Part shown: one piece after another, positions 17,818-27,647 of the stretch
Layout of the letters: each line of letters begins with the position of its first letter
Numbering within the stretch: the first letter of the stretch is position 1
Assembly: GCA_031290985.1 (NCBI GenBank)
Contig: JARLJW010000014.1
Span: forward strand, 124,001 to 188,000
Direction: 5' to 3'
Source of the DNA: Verrucomicrobiia bacterium
Lineage (GTDB): Bacteria; Verrucomicrobiota; Verrucomicrobiia; Limisphaerales; UBA11358
DNA: 64,000 nucleotides
Position numbers and translations under genes: made by a program
Notes under the pieces: generated by a model
What the model was told of the DNA's origin: nothing
The model's input: only the letters and a program-made list of their open reading frames with translations
Databases searched by the model: none

Positions 17818-18669
17818 ATGAAATCCCCGGCCATCGTCGATTCACACGTGCATCTGTGGGACCCCTCACAGAACCGTTATCCGTGGCTCGCGGGCGTTCC
17901 GGCCCTGGACCGCGCCTTTCTGCCGGCCGATTTTTCAGCGGTCACGGCGGCGGCGCGCGTGGAAAAAATGATCTTTGTCGAATCGGGCTGTGATCCCGCA
18001 CAAAGTCTCGCCGAAGTAAAATGGGTTTCCACGTTGGCGGGGCGGGAGCCGCGTTTGAAGGGGATTGTCGCCCACGCCCCGCTGGAAAGGGGCCGGGGCG
18101 TGCTCGCAGAACTTCAGGTCTTGGCGGCCATGCCTTTGGTGAAAGGCGTGCGCCGGCTCCTGCAAGGTGAGACCGCCGTGGATTTTTGCCTGCGACCAAA
18201 CTTTCTGGCCGGCGTGAAGCTGCTGGAGAAATTCAATTTCACGTTTGATCTTTGCATCCGCCCTGAGCAATTGGCGGGCGTGACCGAACTCGTGCGCCGG
18301 GTGCCGCCGGTCACGTTTATTTTGGACCATCTGGGCAAGCCGGATGTGCGCGGCGGGCACGCCGGGCCGTGGTCGAAGTCACTCCAGACGCTGGCGGCCT
18401 TGCCCAACGTCGTTTGCAAAATTTCCGGCCTGACGACCGAGGCCGACCACTCCCGCTGGCAGCCCGGCGACCTGAAGTTTTACCTGGAGCGGGCCCTCGA
18501 AGTTTTCGGGATCGACCGAATTCTCTTTGGCAGCGACTGGCCGGTGGCCACGCTGGCGACCAGTTATCAACGCTGGGTTGAGACGGTTCAAAACGCCTTT
18601 TTGTCGGTCGGAGAAGCCGGCCTCGTAAAAATATTCCAAACCAACGCTGAAAGGATCTATCGTGTTTAG
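17818..18669 (+). CDS. L-fuconolactonase-type amidohydrolase
   Basis: A 283-residue amidohydrolase-2 family protein (COG3618 type). It starts IVDSHVHLWDP (HxH metal ligands, residues 10 and 12), has an FILDHLGKPD motif near residue 165, a NVVCKISGLTTEADH segment near 200 and ILFGSDWPVATL near 238, giving the terminal metal Asp. This family includes L-fuconolactone hydrolases that open the lactone made by fucose dehydrogenase. The tail overlaps the next SDR gene by 8 bases, so translation is probably coupled. Confidence 0.88.
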   Translation: MKSPAIVDSHVHLWDPSQNRYPWLAGVPALDRAFLPADFSAVTAAARVEKMIFVESGCDPAQSLAEVKWVSTLAGREPRLKGIVAHAPLERGRGVLAELQVLAAMPLVKGVRRLLQGETAVDFCLRPNFLAGVKLLEKFNFTFDLCIRPEQLAGVTELVRRVPPVTFILDHLGKPDVRGGHAGPWSKSLQTLAALPNVVCKISGLTTEADHSRWQPGDLKFYLERALEVFGIDRILFGSDWPVATLATSYQRWVETVQNAFLSVGEAGLVKIFQTNAERIYRV

Positions 18670-19402
18670 TCTCAAAAATAAAACCGCCTTGGTGACCGGT
18701 GCCGCTTCCGGCATCGGCGCGGCTTTGGCGGAAACGTTCAGTCACGCCGGTGCCACCGTCTGGGTCGTCGACCGCAATGAGGCCGCCGGGCGGGCCCAGA
18801 CGGAGCGCATCGGGGGGAAATTCCTCGCCCTCGATGTGGCGAGTGAAGCCGATTGCATCAAGGCGGCTGAAACCGTCGGCCCATTGGACATCTTGGCGAA
18901 CGTGGCCGGCATCGGTCATGTGGGCACCCTTTTGCATACGACGGCGGCGGATCTTGACCGGCTTCATGCCGTCAACGTGCGCGGCGTGTTCAACTGCTGC
19001 AAAGCCTTTGTTCCGGCCATGCTGGAACGCAAATCAGGCAGCGTCATCAACATGGCCTCCATCGCGGGCGTCATCGCCGTGCGCGAACGGCTGGCCTACA
19101 CGACGACCAAATTTGCCGTCGTCGGCCTGACCAAGGCGCTGGCGCTCGACCATTCGCATGCCGGCGTGCGGTTCAACTGCATCTGTCCCGGCCGGGTGGA
19201 GACGCCATTTGTGCTCGCACGACTCAAAGAATATCCCGATCCCCAGGCCGCTTACCGCGACATGGCCTCGACGCAATTAAACGGTCGGATGCTGAAACCG
19301 GAAGAGGTCGCCGCCGCCGCCCTGTATCTGGCCGCGGATGAAAGCGCCATGGTCACCGGCAGCGCGCTCATGATCGACGGCGGCTGGAGCGCAGGAAAAT
19401 AA
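18662..19402 (+). CDS. SDR-family dehydrogenase, candidate 2-keto-3-deoxy-L-fuconate dehydrogenase
   Basis: A 246-residue short-chain dehydrogenase starting at GTG 18662 (MFSLKNKTALVTG). It shows VTGAASGIGAAL near residue 10, NVAGIGH near 80, a MASIAGVIAV serine region and the YTTTK catalytic motif near 147, and CPGRVETPF. Between the lactonase and the FAH-type hydrolase, it should oxidise 2-keto-3-deoxy-L-fuconate to the 2,4-diketo acid. The GTG start inside the end of the lactonase gene leaves no room for another start without losing the nucleotide-binding strand. Confidence 0.85.
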   Translation: MFSLKNKTALVTGAASGIGAALAETFSHAGATVWVVDRNEAAGRAQTERIGGKFLALDVASEADCIKAAETVGPLDILANVAGIGHVGTLLHTTAADLDRLHAVNVRGVFNCCKAFVPAMLERKSGSVINMASIAGVIAVRERLAYTTTKFAVVGLTKALALDHSHAGVRFNCICPGRVETPFVLARLKEYPDPQAAYRDMASTQLNGRMLKPEEVAAAALYLAADESAMVTGSALMIDGGWSAGK

Positions 19403-19405
19403 TTT

Positions 19406-20209
<804 letters not shown>

Positions 20210-20210
20210 C

Positions 20211-20909
20211 TCAGGGTTTCAGCATTTTTTCGAGTTGGTCGGCCACCTGGGCGGATTGCAGGGAGATGCCTTGGTCGCTGAAGTGGATATTGTCGCTGTG
20301 ATATTCCGGATGGCCCACCCCGATCGGGCTCAGGTCATCCACTGCAATGCCGGCCGGTTGGACATATTTCAGGGCGATGGCATTCCGTGCCGCAATGCGT
20401 TCGTCACTGGCCTGGGTTTGATTGCCAGGAGGAAGGTGCGGCGACTCTTTCAGCCTGGTCGTGCTGGCCCAGATCAGCCGGGCATCCGGCGCACCCGCCT
20501 TGAGGGTGGCCAGCAGGCCTGGAAACGCTGCCTCGTATTCCTGTTCGCTGTGCTGCCAGCCATGCATGCCATTGTTGAAATGGATGATGTCGAAGTGGTA
20601 TTGGCGTAGCACCATTTCAATCTGGCGATTCAAGGCTGGATCAGAAATGAAGGCGGAACTGGACAGACGTCCCACATAGGCCTTGCCGGCCAGGCGCTTT
20701 TCCACCTCGGGATAGTACGCGCGGACGATGGAATCGCCGATGAGCAGGACGCGCGGCAGGTTGGTTTCATTGGCGTGCGAAATCCAGATGTCGCACCACT
20801 CGATGGATTCGAGTGCCGCAGGCCGGGGCCCGGCCGGTTTCGGGTGGGTGACGCAACCCGTCAGCAATGCAATGGGCAAAATCAACTGGCAGAGTTTGAT
20901 GGCTTTCAT
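20211..20909 (-). CDS. SGNH/GDSL-family hydrolase lipoprotein
   Basis: A 232-residue predicted lipoprotein with signal peptide and lipobox LLTGC (Cys19). The SGNH blocks are visible: LLIGDSIVRAYYP near residue 56 with the nucleophilic Ser, FNNGMHGWQHSE near 112, and a C-terminal DNIHFSDQG (Asp/His pair) near 210. Family members are carbohydrate or lipid esterases. It lies 11 bases after the giant glycosidase gene on the same strand, suggesting it removes acyl (for example acetyl) groups from the same glycan. Confidence 0.85.
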   Translation of the reverse strand: MKAIKLCQLILPIALLTGCVTHPKPAGPRPAALESIEWCDIWISHANETNLPRVLLIGDSIVRAYYPEVEKRLAGKAYVGRLSSSAFISDPALNRQIEMVLRQYHFDIIHFNNGMHGWQHSEQEYEAAFPGLLATLKAGAPDARLIWASTTRLKESPHLPPGNQTQASDERIAARNAIALKYVQPAGIAVDDLSPIGVGHPEYHSDNIHFSDQGISLQSAQVADQLEKMLKP

Positions 20910-20920
20910 GGATGGTGATT

Positions 20921-23900
20921 TTAACGTGGTTGGATGCAGTAAAATCTTTGGAGCGTTTCCGAAACGATCAGGTTCGTGACATGAAAGGCCCCGTTGAGGT
21001 CAAAAGCGTTCGTCGCCAGCGGCGTCCAGTTGGCGCGCGCGGCGCCAAGATTGGTTGAAGTGAGCACCACATAATTGCCGGTCGCCGTGCCGTTCGTCCC
21101 GCCAAAGATCAAATTGCCGGCCAAGGTTCTGACTTCGTTGATCACCGGCGGCGGTGGCGCGGCGACCACCTTCAATTTGCCGCCGTTCAACTGGGTCGTG
21201 TCCCACAACAGGCCGGCTCCCGGAACCGCTGGAGTGATCACGGCAAATCCCCCATTGTAACTCGCCGCGCTAAAGATCTGAAAGGCATCGCCTGCAACCA
21301 ACGGTGCGGCGCTGAGATTGATGAGGTTCAACGTGCCGCCGAAGGTGATGCCCGCGCCCGCCGTGACGACATCATTGGTTCCCGGGCCATTCAGCTTGAT
21401 GCAGGCCGTTCCGTTGAGAACGATGGCGTTCGTGACGGAAATGGTGCCGGTGGCATTGGTTCCCGCGGTGATGCCGAGCGTGAGGTTCGTTCCGGCCGGC
21501 GACAGAACGGCCCCCGTCGACACGGTCAAACTCCCGTTGATGCGCCCGATGCCGCCAAGGGTCTGGCCGGCGGCGAGGGTCAGGGTCTTATCCGCGCGGC
21601 CGCTCACATCCACATGCACGGCGGTGGCATCACCGCCGCCGAAGAAAATATTTGAGCTCCTGGAAATCGATCCGTTGCCGGCCAGGGCGAGCGTCAGGCC
21701 GCCGCCAATGACCGTCGGCCCACCGTAGGTGTTCGACGCTGTGAAGACCGGCTGATGGTTGTTGCCGGTCCAGATGAACCCGCCAGGGCCGCTGATGACA
21801 TTGCTGAAAATCACGGTGCTGTCGCTGGTGATCAGGCGGGCGATGCCATTGAGCGTGTAAGTCCCATTCATCGTCTGACTGCCGCTGCCGTAAAAATAAT
21901 TCCAGTTCGCGCCGTTCTCCAAGGTCACATTGGCGTTGAAATAGGTGTTGGGCGAGGTGAGCACCTTGAATGCAGCGTTCGGCAAAACATGGATGTTTTT
22001 GGCATAACCGCTGTTCGTGCCAAAGCTGCTGTTCCAAAAATCAACCTCCGTATCCACGATCAAGGTGGCGGCCGGATTGCCGAAACTGTTGCCCATGCCC
22101 TTGATGCCCAAAGCCCCCTGCGCGATCTCGATGTCGCCGACATCGTTGCCCAGCGTCACCGTGTCCCACTCCGCATAACCTCCGGTCATTTTCACGGTGA
22201 CGTTATGCGGGCCGTTGATGGCGGCGCCGCTGGCCAGATCCCAGCGATGATTGCCGCCCAGGGTTACATCCCCACCCAGGTTAAGGTTAAACACCTGGCT
22301 GTAAAAATCGCCGCCGCTGTTGTAGATGACTCCGTTGCTGCCTGCGCCCGCACCCGCCACAAAAACCGTTTTGTTGCCTGCGATGGTGTTGCCATTCAAA
22401 TCAAGCGTGCCGCCATTGGTGATGGTGAGCGAGGTCACCGCATCCAGTGCGCCGGCCCCGGCCCGGATCGTGCCACCACCAATGGCCACCGGCCCGGTGA
22501 AATCATTGACCGTGCCCATGGTCAAAGTGCTCGTCCCCAGTTTTATCAGGCTGGCGGCCCCGCTAAGCTTGCCCGAACCGCTCCATTGAAAATTATTCGT
22601 GTTGGCGCTGATCGCGACGGCACCGGGAAAAATCGAACCATTCAAGGTGACATTCGTGGAAACACCTGCGGTGTCATCAAACAGCGCCGAGTCGGCATTC
22701 AAGAATACGGTTTGTTGGCTGTTGCTCAGGTTGATCCAATTCGCCGAACTGCCGATGTCCCAGGTCGGATTGCTGGAGTTCCAACGCAGGGCGGAGGGAT
22801 TGCGGGCCGCCAGCCGGAACAGCTTTGCTTGTTTGGCGTTCAAACTGGCATTGAATGAACCATTGACCGTCGCGGTGGTGCCATCCCACAGATTGGTCAT
22901 GAGATAATTTCCCGGCGGCAACCCGGCGCGGTTCAAATCCACGGTCTGGTTGACGGCGCTGGAACCGTAGTTGAAAACGGCGATGCACCAGGAGGCTCCA
23001 TCCTGCCGGACAAAGGTGTTCACCGCGCTGCTCCCGGTATTTCCTTCCACCGGCGCAAAGGTCCGGCCGACACGGGCGACATCATCTATGGCCGCCTTGG
23101 TCAGAAAAGGTTGCGCCCCGTTTTGTCCCGCGGCCGTGGTCAGATCATCGCCGTCCAGAAAAACACCGGTCACGGCACCACTGATGAGCCGGCTTTGCGC
23201 CTCGTTGGTGTTCGCGCCATCGGCAAACACCATGAGGTCAGGATCGTTGAATTGATAGACACCATTGAGCCACCAGCCATAGGACACCGAATTCATGGTG
23301 TATTCGGTGTCCCCGATCAACGAGGTTTGCGCGTCGCAGGCAATCCGGCGGCTGTGGCCGTATTGATAGGGAAAAAGCGGCGCGATGGATTCGCTGATGA
23401 ACATGCGGCCGTTGATGGCGTTCAGCACATACTGCATCCCCTGATTGTAGGCCTGAATTCCGGTCGTCACGTTTGCGTCATGATGCACCCCCTCCAAAGC
23501 CCCGTGCGACAGGAAATCCAGTTTGATGTAATCAAAACCCCAGTTGGTGAATTCATTGATGAAATAATTGATCATCTGTTTTGTGCCCGGATGCGTCGGA
23601 TCCAGGGCGATGGCCCCATCCAGCGTCTGCACGCCGCCGCCGGATGTCCGGAGGTAAGCGTCGCTGAAATTGTAGCTGCTGCCGTTCATGACCCAATTTG
23701 AACCTTGCGCGACGGTTCCCCAAAAAACGAACGGCCCCCAGTAAATGCCCGCCTTTTGACCATGACCATGGCAATGGTTGACGAAACTCTGCAACTGCGC
23801 GCTGCTCAAGTTGTCCCAAAACGAATCGAAGTTGATATACACCGTGCCGTGATTGGTGAAATTCCGGTTCATCAGGTTGGTGTAATAGTAATCAGAAACG

Positions 23901-24802
23901 GCCACGGCATCGGTATAGCTGATGTTCTGCTGGATGACGCCATAGCTGTTCCAACCAAACGGCACGCCATTCGTCCAGGCCAGACGCGGGGCAACGTTCG
24001 TATTTTCAGCGGCGAAATTTTGCAATACCACCCGCCAGTCCGCGCCAAACCCCACAAACATGGTCGGGGAGGAAACCGTGTTCCCGCCCACATAGCCGTG
24101 CGGCGACACGTCGGCCGGCATGGAGGCACCGCCGTAAACATTCAACGTATCCAATTTATTGTTGGCGCCGACGAAGAAAACACCCGTCTTCCATGTGTCG
24201 TGCGTCACCGAACCGACGACGAGCCCGTTGCGGGTGGTGTTGTCATAGAACGCCCCCACTTCATAACCGTTACCTGAGCTGTTGATCGGCATGGCATTGT
24301 AGCGCACGAAACCATCGTTATCGAAAGGAACCACCAGCGCCCGGTTGTCATTGGTGACGCCGATATCCACGCCTCCGGCCCCATCCACCACCAACGGCCC
24401 CATCCAGTTAGCCTTCAAGTTGGAACCGGAAACCTCAACCCGCACCAGAAAACTGTCATTTTGGTCGAGCGTGAAATACTGCTTCATCACCGGCAAACCG
24501 CTGCCGGTGGCGGTTACGATGACTTGGTTGGCGTTGCTGACCGCATAGCTCCAGTTGTTGTAACTGATGCCTTTGATGTATCCCGTATTCAGCGTGACTC
24601 CGCTGTAAAACGCGGAAATTTTTTTGGCGTTCTGCCAGTAGAAATCCGTGGTGCCAGCGCCCAGATTATATTCCAGCCGGACGTTGGCGTTGGACATCAC
24701 CAGCATGTTTCCGATTTGCTGAAACGATGGAGCCGCAACCGCCGCCTGCAACCATAAAAACGCCAGCACAATTCCGGAGGAGATGCGCTTTCGAAAAATC
24801 AT
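20921..24802 (-). CDS. Giant secreted clan-D glycosidase (GH27/GH36-like) with beta-strand repeats and C-terminal module
   Basis: A 1293-residue secreted protein. After a signal peptide, residues about 30-640 resemble an alpha-galactosidase-type clan-D enzyme: VYINFDSFWDN, DYIKLDFLSHG with the probable nucleophile Asp429, RMFISESIAP, and FNDPDLMVF with the probable acid/base Asp522, a GH27-like pattern. Residues about 680-1210 are Gly/Asn/Thr-rich with repeated blocks such as NTYGGPTVIGGGLTLALAG, typical of autotransporter-associated beta-strand repeats. The last 75 residues are the shared C-terminal module ending RFYCIQPR. ATG 24802 is chosen for the signal peptide. It lies between the pseudopilin and SGNH genes, behind conserved element C. 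Confidence 0.85.
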   Translation of the reverse strand: MIFRKRISSGIVLAFLWLQAAVAAPSFQQIGNMLVMSNANVRLEYNLGAGTTDFYWQNAKKISAFYSGVTLNTGYIKGISYNNWSYAVSNANQVIVTATGSGLPVMKQYFTLDQNDSFLVRVEVSGSNLKANWMGPLVVDGAGGVDIGVTNDNRALVVPFDNDGFVRYNAMPINSSGNGYEVGAFYDNTTRNGLVVGSVTHDTWKTGVFFVGANNKLDTLNVYGGASMPADVSPHGYVGGNTVSSPTMFVGFGADWRVVLQNFAAENTNVAPRLAWTNGVPFGWNSYGVIQQNISYTDAVAVSDYYYTNLMNRNFTNHGTVYINFDSFWDNLSSAQLQSFVNHCHGHGQKAGIYWGPFVFWGTVAQGSNWVMNGSSYNFSDAYLRTSGGGVQTLDGAIALDPTHPGTKQMINYFINEFTNWGFDYIKLDFLSHGALEGVHHDANVTTGIQAYNQGMQYVLNAINGRMFISESIAPLFPYQYGHSRRIACDAQTSLIGDTEYTMNSVSYGWWLNGVYQFNDPDLMVFADGANTNEAQSRLISGAVTGVFLDGDDLTTAAGQNGAQPFLTKAAIDDVARVGRTFAPVEGNTGSSAVNTFVRQDGASWCIAVFNYGSSAVNQTVDLNRAGLPPGNYLMTNLWDGTTATVNGSFNASLNAKQAKLFRLAARNPSALRWNSSNPTWDIGSSANWINLSNSQQTVFLNADSALFDDTAGVSTNVTLNGSIFPGAVAISANTNNFQWSGSGKLSGAASLIKLGTSTLTMGTVNDFTGPVAIGGGTIRAGAGALDAVTSLTITNGGTLDLNGNTIAGNKTVFVAGAGAGSNGVIYNSGGDFYSQVFNLNLGGDVTLGGNHRWDLASGAAINGPHNVTVKMTGGYAEWDTVTLGNDVGDIEIAQGALGIKGMGNSFGNPAATLIVDTEVDFWNSSFGTNSGYAKNIHVLPNAAFKVLTSPNTYFNANVTLENGANWNYFYGSGSQTMNGTYTLNGIARLITSDSTVIFSNVISGPGGFIWTGNNHQPVFTASNTYGGPTVIGGGLTLALAGNGSISRSSNIFFGGGDATAVHVDVSGRADKTLTLAAGQTLGGIGRINGSLTVSTGAVLSPAGTNLTLGITAGTNATGTISVTNAIVLNGTACIKLNGPGTNDVVTAGAGITFGGTLNLINLSAAPLVAGDAFQIFSAASYNGGFAVITPAVPGAGLLWDTTQLNGGKLKVVAAPPPPVINEVRTLAGNLIFGGTNGTATGNYVVLTSTNLGAARANWTPLATNAFDLNGAFHVTNLIVSETLQRFYCIQPR

Positions 24803-24909
24803 GTCACAGCGGCTGCCGGTCCGGGAGCGATGGCTCTCATCGCAGCTTTTGAAACGTTTGCACGCAGCACCTTGTGCGGGTTTTACTCGAAAGTTGCAGG
24901 AACCTGCTT

Positions 24910-25926
24910 TCAAGGATTATCCTGATCGGCGTAGCCGGTCGCCAGGAAAAGCACGTCATGAGGTGCGGTGGTGAGATTGGGTTGACCGGAATTTGGCGGT
25001 AATTTCTTGGGATTATTGCTCAGGGCATAAGCTATGGTCGCCGCATCTTGCCAATGATGGTCATCCGCGTGCCCATCCGCCCAACCAAAAGTGCTGTTGT
25101 TACCATGCCAGGAAGCGACTGAATCGCCAATCTGGGCACCGGTGAATGTCGGGGATGTTCCGGTTCCCACATTAAACCACCACCAGCTTTCATTTTCCGA
25201 ACGCGGGTCGTTTTCTTCCACCCAGACATACCGGTCGCTGGGATGCACGACGCCCGATTGTTTGGTAATTTTTTTATGTGGTGGTGCAAAACCGTCGAAG
25301 TCCGGATCGCAACCATTGAGTCCGCCAGCCCCTGAGTAGCTGCTATAAGCGAATGAGCCGGGCGGATTTTGAGCCGGACTTTGCATGGAAAACACCGTGG
25401 AAACATTATACCGGGCGTCAGCGGGACAATGCAGGACATTCACGTTGGGCGCATATTGGTAAAGCCCGCCCTCCTTGTAACCCTCTTGCAAAAAGGCGAC
25501 GTCTGCGTCCTGGGCTGACATGCCAACCGTATTGGGCGGCGTTTTCGCCGTGTCCTTGGTCCAGTCAAACCGCCAAGGCAACAGCGTCCCGCCCGCGCTG
25601 GTACATCCCGTATTGATTATCCGGCCCTGATTATCGTCGGCATACATCGTCCAGGCGAGGTCGAGCTGTTTTTGATTGCTCAGGCAGTTGGCTGACTTGG
25701 CCTTCAATTTGGCCTTGGCCAGGGCGGGAAGCAACATCGCCGCAAGAATGGCGATAATCGCAATAACAACCAGCAATTCAATCAAAGTGAAGGCGGACAA
25801 TAGGTTCTTCCTATGTGCTCCGCGGGCGGCGCGTAAAGTATTCAAGTGCCGCATTTGCATCGGCTCACGGTCTTGGTTGATTAACGTCGGATCAATATAA
25901 AAATCGCGATGGAGACGTTTTGTCAT
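24910..25926 (-). CDS. Pseudopilin-like protein (type II/IV N-terminal signature, H-x-DG C-terminal motif)
   Basis: A 338-residue protein with a prepilin-type segment [20 protein letters not shown] at residues 44-63, after a basic leader. The C-terminal part has the DG-type motif [20 protein letters not shown] seen in the large Verrucomicrobia/Planctomycetes pseudopilin family. ATG 25926 gives a 44-residue leader; in-frame ATGs at 25860 and 25854 would give shorter leaders of more usual length, and no ribosome-binding site decides. It heads a minus-strand run with the giant glycosidase and SGNH esterase and lies just downstream of element C. Probable inner-membrane/periplasmic filament or secretion adaptor. 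Confidence 0.85.
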   Translation of the reverse strand: MTKRLHRDFYIDPTLINQDREPMQMRHLNTLRAARGAHRKNLLSAFTLIELLVVIAIIAILAAMLLPALAKAKLKAKSANCLSNQKQLDLAWTMYADDNQGRIINTGCTSAGGTLLPWRFDWTKDTAKTPPNTVGMSAQDADVAFLQEGYKEGGLYQYAPNVNVLHCPADARYNVSTVFSMQSPAQNPPGSFAYSSYSGAGGLNGCDPDFDGFAPPHKKITKQSGVVHPSDRYVWVEENDPRSENESWWWFNVGTGTSPTFTGAQIGDSVASWHGNNSTFGWADGHADDHHWQDAATIAYALSNNPKKLPPNSGQPNLTTAPHDVLFLATGYADQDNP

Positions 25927-25969
25927 ATTTCTAGTGATTGTGTTTACATTGATACCTCATCCTCTTTTG

Positions 25970-26010
25970 CCGGTCTTGCAGTTTCCTTCAACGAAGAAAA
26001 TTGAACATTC
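25970..26010 (-). promoter_or_regulatory. Conserved 41-bp element, copy C (candidate operator)
   Basis: Read on the minus strand, it matches copy A at 35 of 41 positions: ATGTTCAAT, TTCTTCG, GAA, GAAA and TGCAAGACCGG are all kept in register. It ends about 44 bases upstream of the pseudopilin start at 25926. This links the pseudopilin, giant glycosidase and SGNH esterase run to the fucosidase/galactosidase units. Confidence 0.65.
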
Positions 26011-26352
26011 GTAAAAATCAACCCGTCACTTTATGTCGGGCCGGGAAATGGACGCCACACAAACCGTGGCAACCAACCCAGCAGGCAATCCAGCGTTGGG
26101 GCTGGATTAACAGGTTTAAAGACCTGCGCATGTCCTCATTCCACGTGGCAACACGGATTCCCCCAAACAAAACCTCTGTTTCAGCCTATCGGAGTCTGCC
26201 CTTTGCATTGTGGAATGCCGATCAACGCGCCATTTGAGACAGCCAAGCTCATTCGTACAAATGCAAACACATTCAATTTGAAAAATATCCTATCCGCCAA
26301 ACCCAATGCTTACAATCTCCGGCTTTAACTAGTTCACAGGTCATCGGCGCGT

Positions 26353-26397
26353 AATATCGAATGGTTGACAAATGCTCAAAAGCATTTGATTCTATTG
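26353..26397 (+). repeat. Dispersed short repeat, copy 2 (with hairpin)
   Basis: It shares AAT-R-TCGAATGGTTGACAAATGC and TGATTCTATTG with 3715-3749. Between the two blocks it carries a perfect hairpin, AATGCT-CAAA-AGCATT (26371-26386), absent from copy 1. It contains TTGACA at 26365-26370 and lies about 118 bases before the ModE-like gene, so it might also act as a promoter element. Confidence 0.6.
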
Positions 26398-26514
26398 GCG
26401 TTCCTGAGCTATAAAGCGGTTCGTTTCTCGCAGCATGGTGGTGGTTGACGGACAATAGAAATTCGCTAAAACTGAGCAATTCCCGCCACTGGCACCAAAT
26501 CTTCATTGCAATTG

Positions 26515-26886
26515 ATGAGCAAATCAAAAAAAAGCGCCGGGCCGTTCTCCTTGCGCCCGCGTCTCCGCATCCAGTGCGGCGCGGAAATTGCCTTCGGACC
26601 CGGCAAGGCGGATCTGCTCGAACTCATCGCCAAAACCGGCTCCATCGGCGAGGCGGCGAAACATATGGACATGTCCTATATGCGTGCCTGGTCGCTCGTC
26701 CAGGCCATGAACGAATGCTTCCGCCAGCCGGTCGTGACCGCCCTCCGCGGCGGCAACCAGCGCGGCGGCGCGGAATTGACCGCCATCGGCCGCCGTGTGC
26801 TGGAAACCTACCGGCGCATGGAAAAGAACAGCCTGAAGATCACCCGCCCCGACTGGCTGGCCCTGAAGCAGCTCCTCCGCCGTTAG
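26515..26886 (+). CDS. ModE-like winged helix-turn-helix regulator (DNA-binding domain only)
   Basis: A 123-residue protein matching the N-terminal DNA-binding domain of ModE: LRPRLRIQCGAEIAFGPGKA, then ELIAKTGSIGEAAKHMDMSY (helix-turn-helix, residues about 37-56), WSLVQAMNECF and GGAELTAIGRRVLETYRRME. Full-length ModE is about 260 residues and carries two molybdate-binding MOP domains after this part; here the protein stops at the end of the DNA-binding domain. ATG 26515 is preferred to a TTG nine bases upstream. A Mo-box palindrome follows 21 bases after its stop, and molybdate uptake genes follow that. Confidence 0.85.
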   Translation: MSKSKKSAGPFSLRPRLRIQCGAEIAFGPGKADLLELIAKTGSIGEAAKHMDMSYMRAWSLVQAMNECFRQPVVTALRGGNQRGGAELTAIGRRVLETYRRMEKNSLKITRPDWLALKQLLRR

Positions 26887-26907
26887 GCGTTTGAAGAGAT
26901 GCCGCAT

Positions 26908-26933
26908 CCGTTATATTTGACAAAATATAACGG
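26908..26933. promoter_or_regulatory. Mo-box (ModE-type operator)
   Basis: A perfect inverted repeat: CCGTTATATTT, spacer GACA, AAATATAACGG. It keeps the CGTTATAT-N8-ATATAACG arrangement of the E. coli modA ModE site, in the right arm more symmetrically. It overlaps a TTGACA (26917-26922) and ends 20 bases before the GTG start at 26954, so binding should block the promoter of the molybdenum uptake operon. Confidence 0.85.
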
Positions 26934-26953
26934 TTTATGTTTTCCTGTGCCGC

Positions 26954-27643
26954 GTGAGGGGAAACGGTTTCACACTCGTCGAGCTTCTGGTCGTCATCGC
27001 CATCATCGCGATCCTGGCGGCCCTGCTCCTGCTCGCCCTGTCGCGGGCCAAAGAAAAGGCGCGCTCGACCCAGTGCCTCGGAAACCTCCGCCAGTGGGGC
27101 GCCGCCTTTCGGATGTACGCCGACGACAACCATGATTATCTCCCGCGCCGTGGCCAAGGAGTGCAGCCGCTCTTTCAGATCGACCGGCCCACGGATTGGT
27201 TCAATGCGCTGCCGCCCTATCTCGGCCTGTCGTCGTTTCAGCAGATGGTCACGAACAATACGGTGCCCATCGCGCACAGCCAGTCGGTTTTCGTCTGCCC
27301 GACGGCGGACAACCCCGGCGGAACTTCTTTTCTTCCCTACGGCATGAACATGAATCTTTCACCGTGGAACCTGTCGCAGCCCACCAAGTTCGGTGAAGTA
27401 GTAACCCCGGCCTGCGTCGTCGCGCTGGGCGATGCGCCCGGCCCTTATTCCGCCATCTTTCCCTCCCCACGGGCTTACAGCGTCGTGGCGCGTCATGCCA
27501 ACCGGGCTAACCTCCTGTTTCTGGCGGGCCAGGTTCAATCCTTTGCCGGCGCCTATGTCGGCTGCGGCGTGGGCGATCCCAAACATGACGACGTGCGCTG
27601 GCTCACGGGCACCGCCAGCGACACCCAGGCCCAGGCCTATTGA
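26954..27643 (+). CDS. Pseudopilin-like protein at the head of the molybdenum operon
   Basis: A 229-residue protein with a very short leader (MRGNG) and the prepilin segment [20 protein letters not shown] (residues 6-25), then [20 protein letters not shown] and [11 protein letters not shown]. The C-terminal block [15 protein letters not shown] replaces the usual DG-H motif of the family with AG. GTG 26954 is the only start that keeps the leader. The gene lies directly behind the Mo-box and 4 bases before the metal-binding lipoprotein gene, so its expression should follow molybdate status. It may belong to a secretion or surface filament device; no such link has been shown to my knowledge. Confidence 0.85.
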   Translation: MRGNGFTLVELLVVIAIIAILAALLLLALSRAKEKARSTQCLGNLRQWGAAFRMYADDNHDYLPRRGQGVQPLFQIDRPTDWFNALPPYLGLSSFQQMVTNNTVPIAHSQSVFVCPTADNPGGTSFLPYGMNMNLSPWNLSQPTKFGEVVTPACVVALGDAPGPYSAIFPSPRAYSVVARHANRANLLFLAGQVQSFAGAYVGCGVGDPKHDDVRWLTGTASDTQAQAY

Positions 27644-27647
27644 CCGG

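Larger units (their letters stand above)
25927..26514. other. 588-base intergenic region between divergent units
   Basis: It separates the pseudopilin gene (minus) from the ModE-like gene (plus). It holds conserved element C (25970-26010) and the second copy of the dispersed repeat (26353-26397). A 78-codon open frame at 26001 has no recognisable product and overlaps element C, so it is not called as a gene. The middle part (26040-26340) shows nothing I can name. Confidence 0.6.

Noticed and set aside
26001-26237. Possible 78-codon gene in the large intergenic region
   Set aside because: No homology, no ribosome-binding site, and it overlaps the conserved element.
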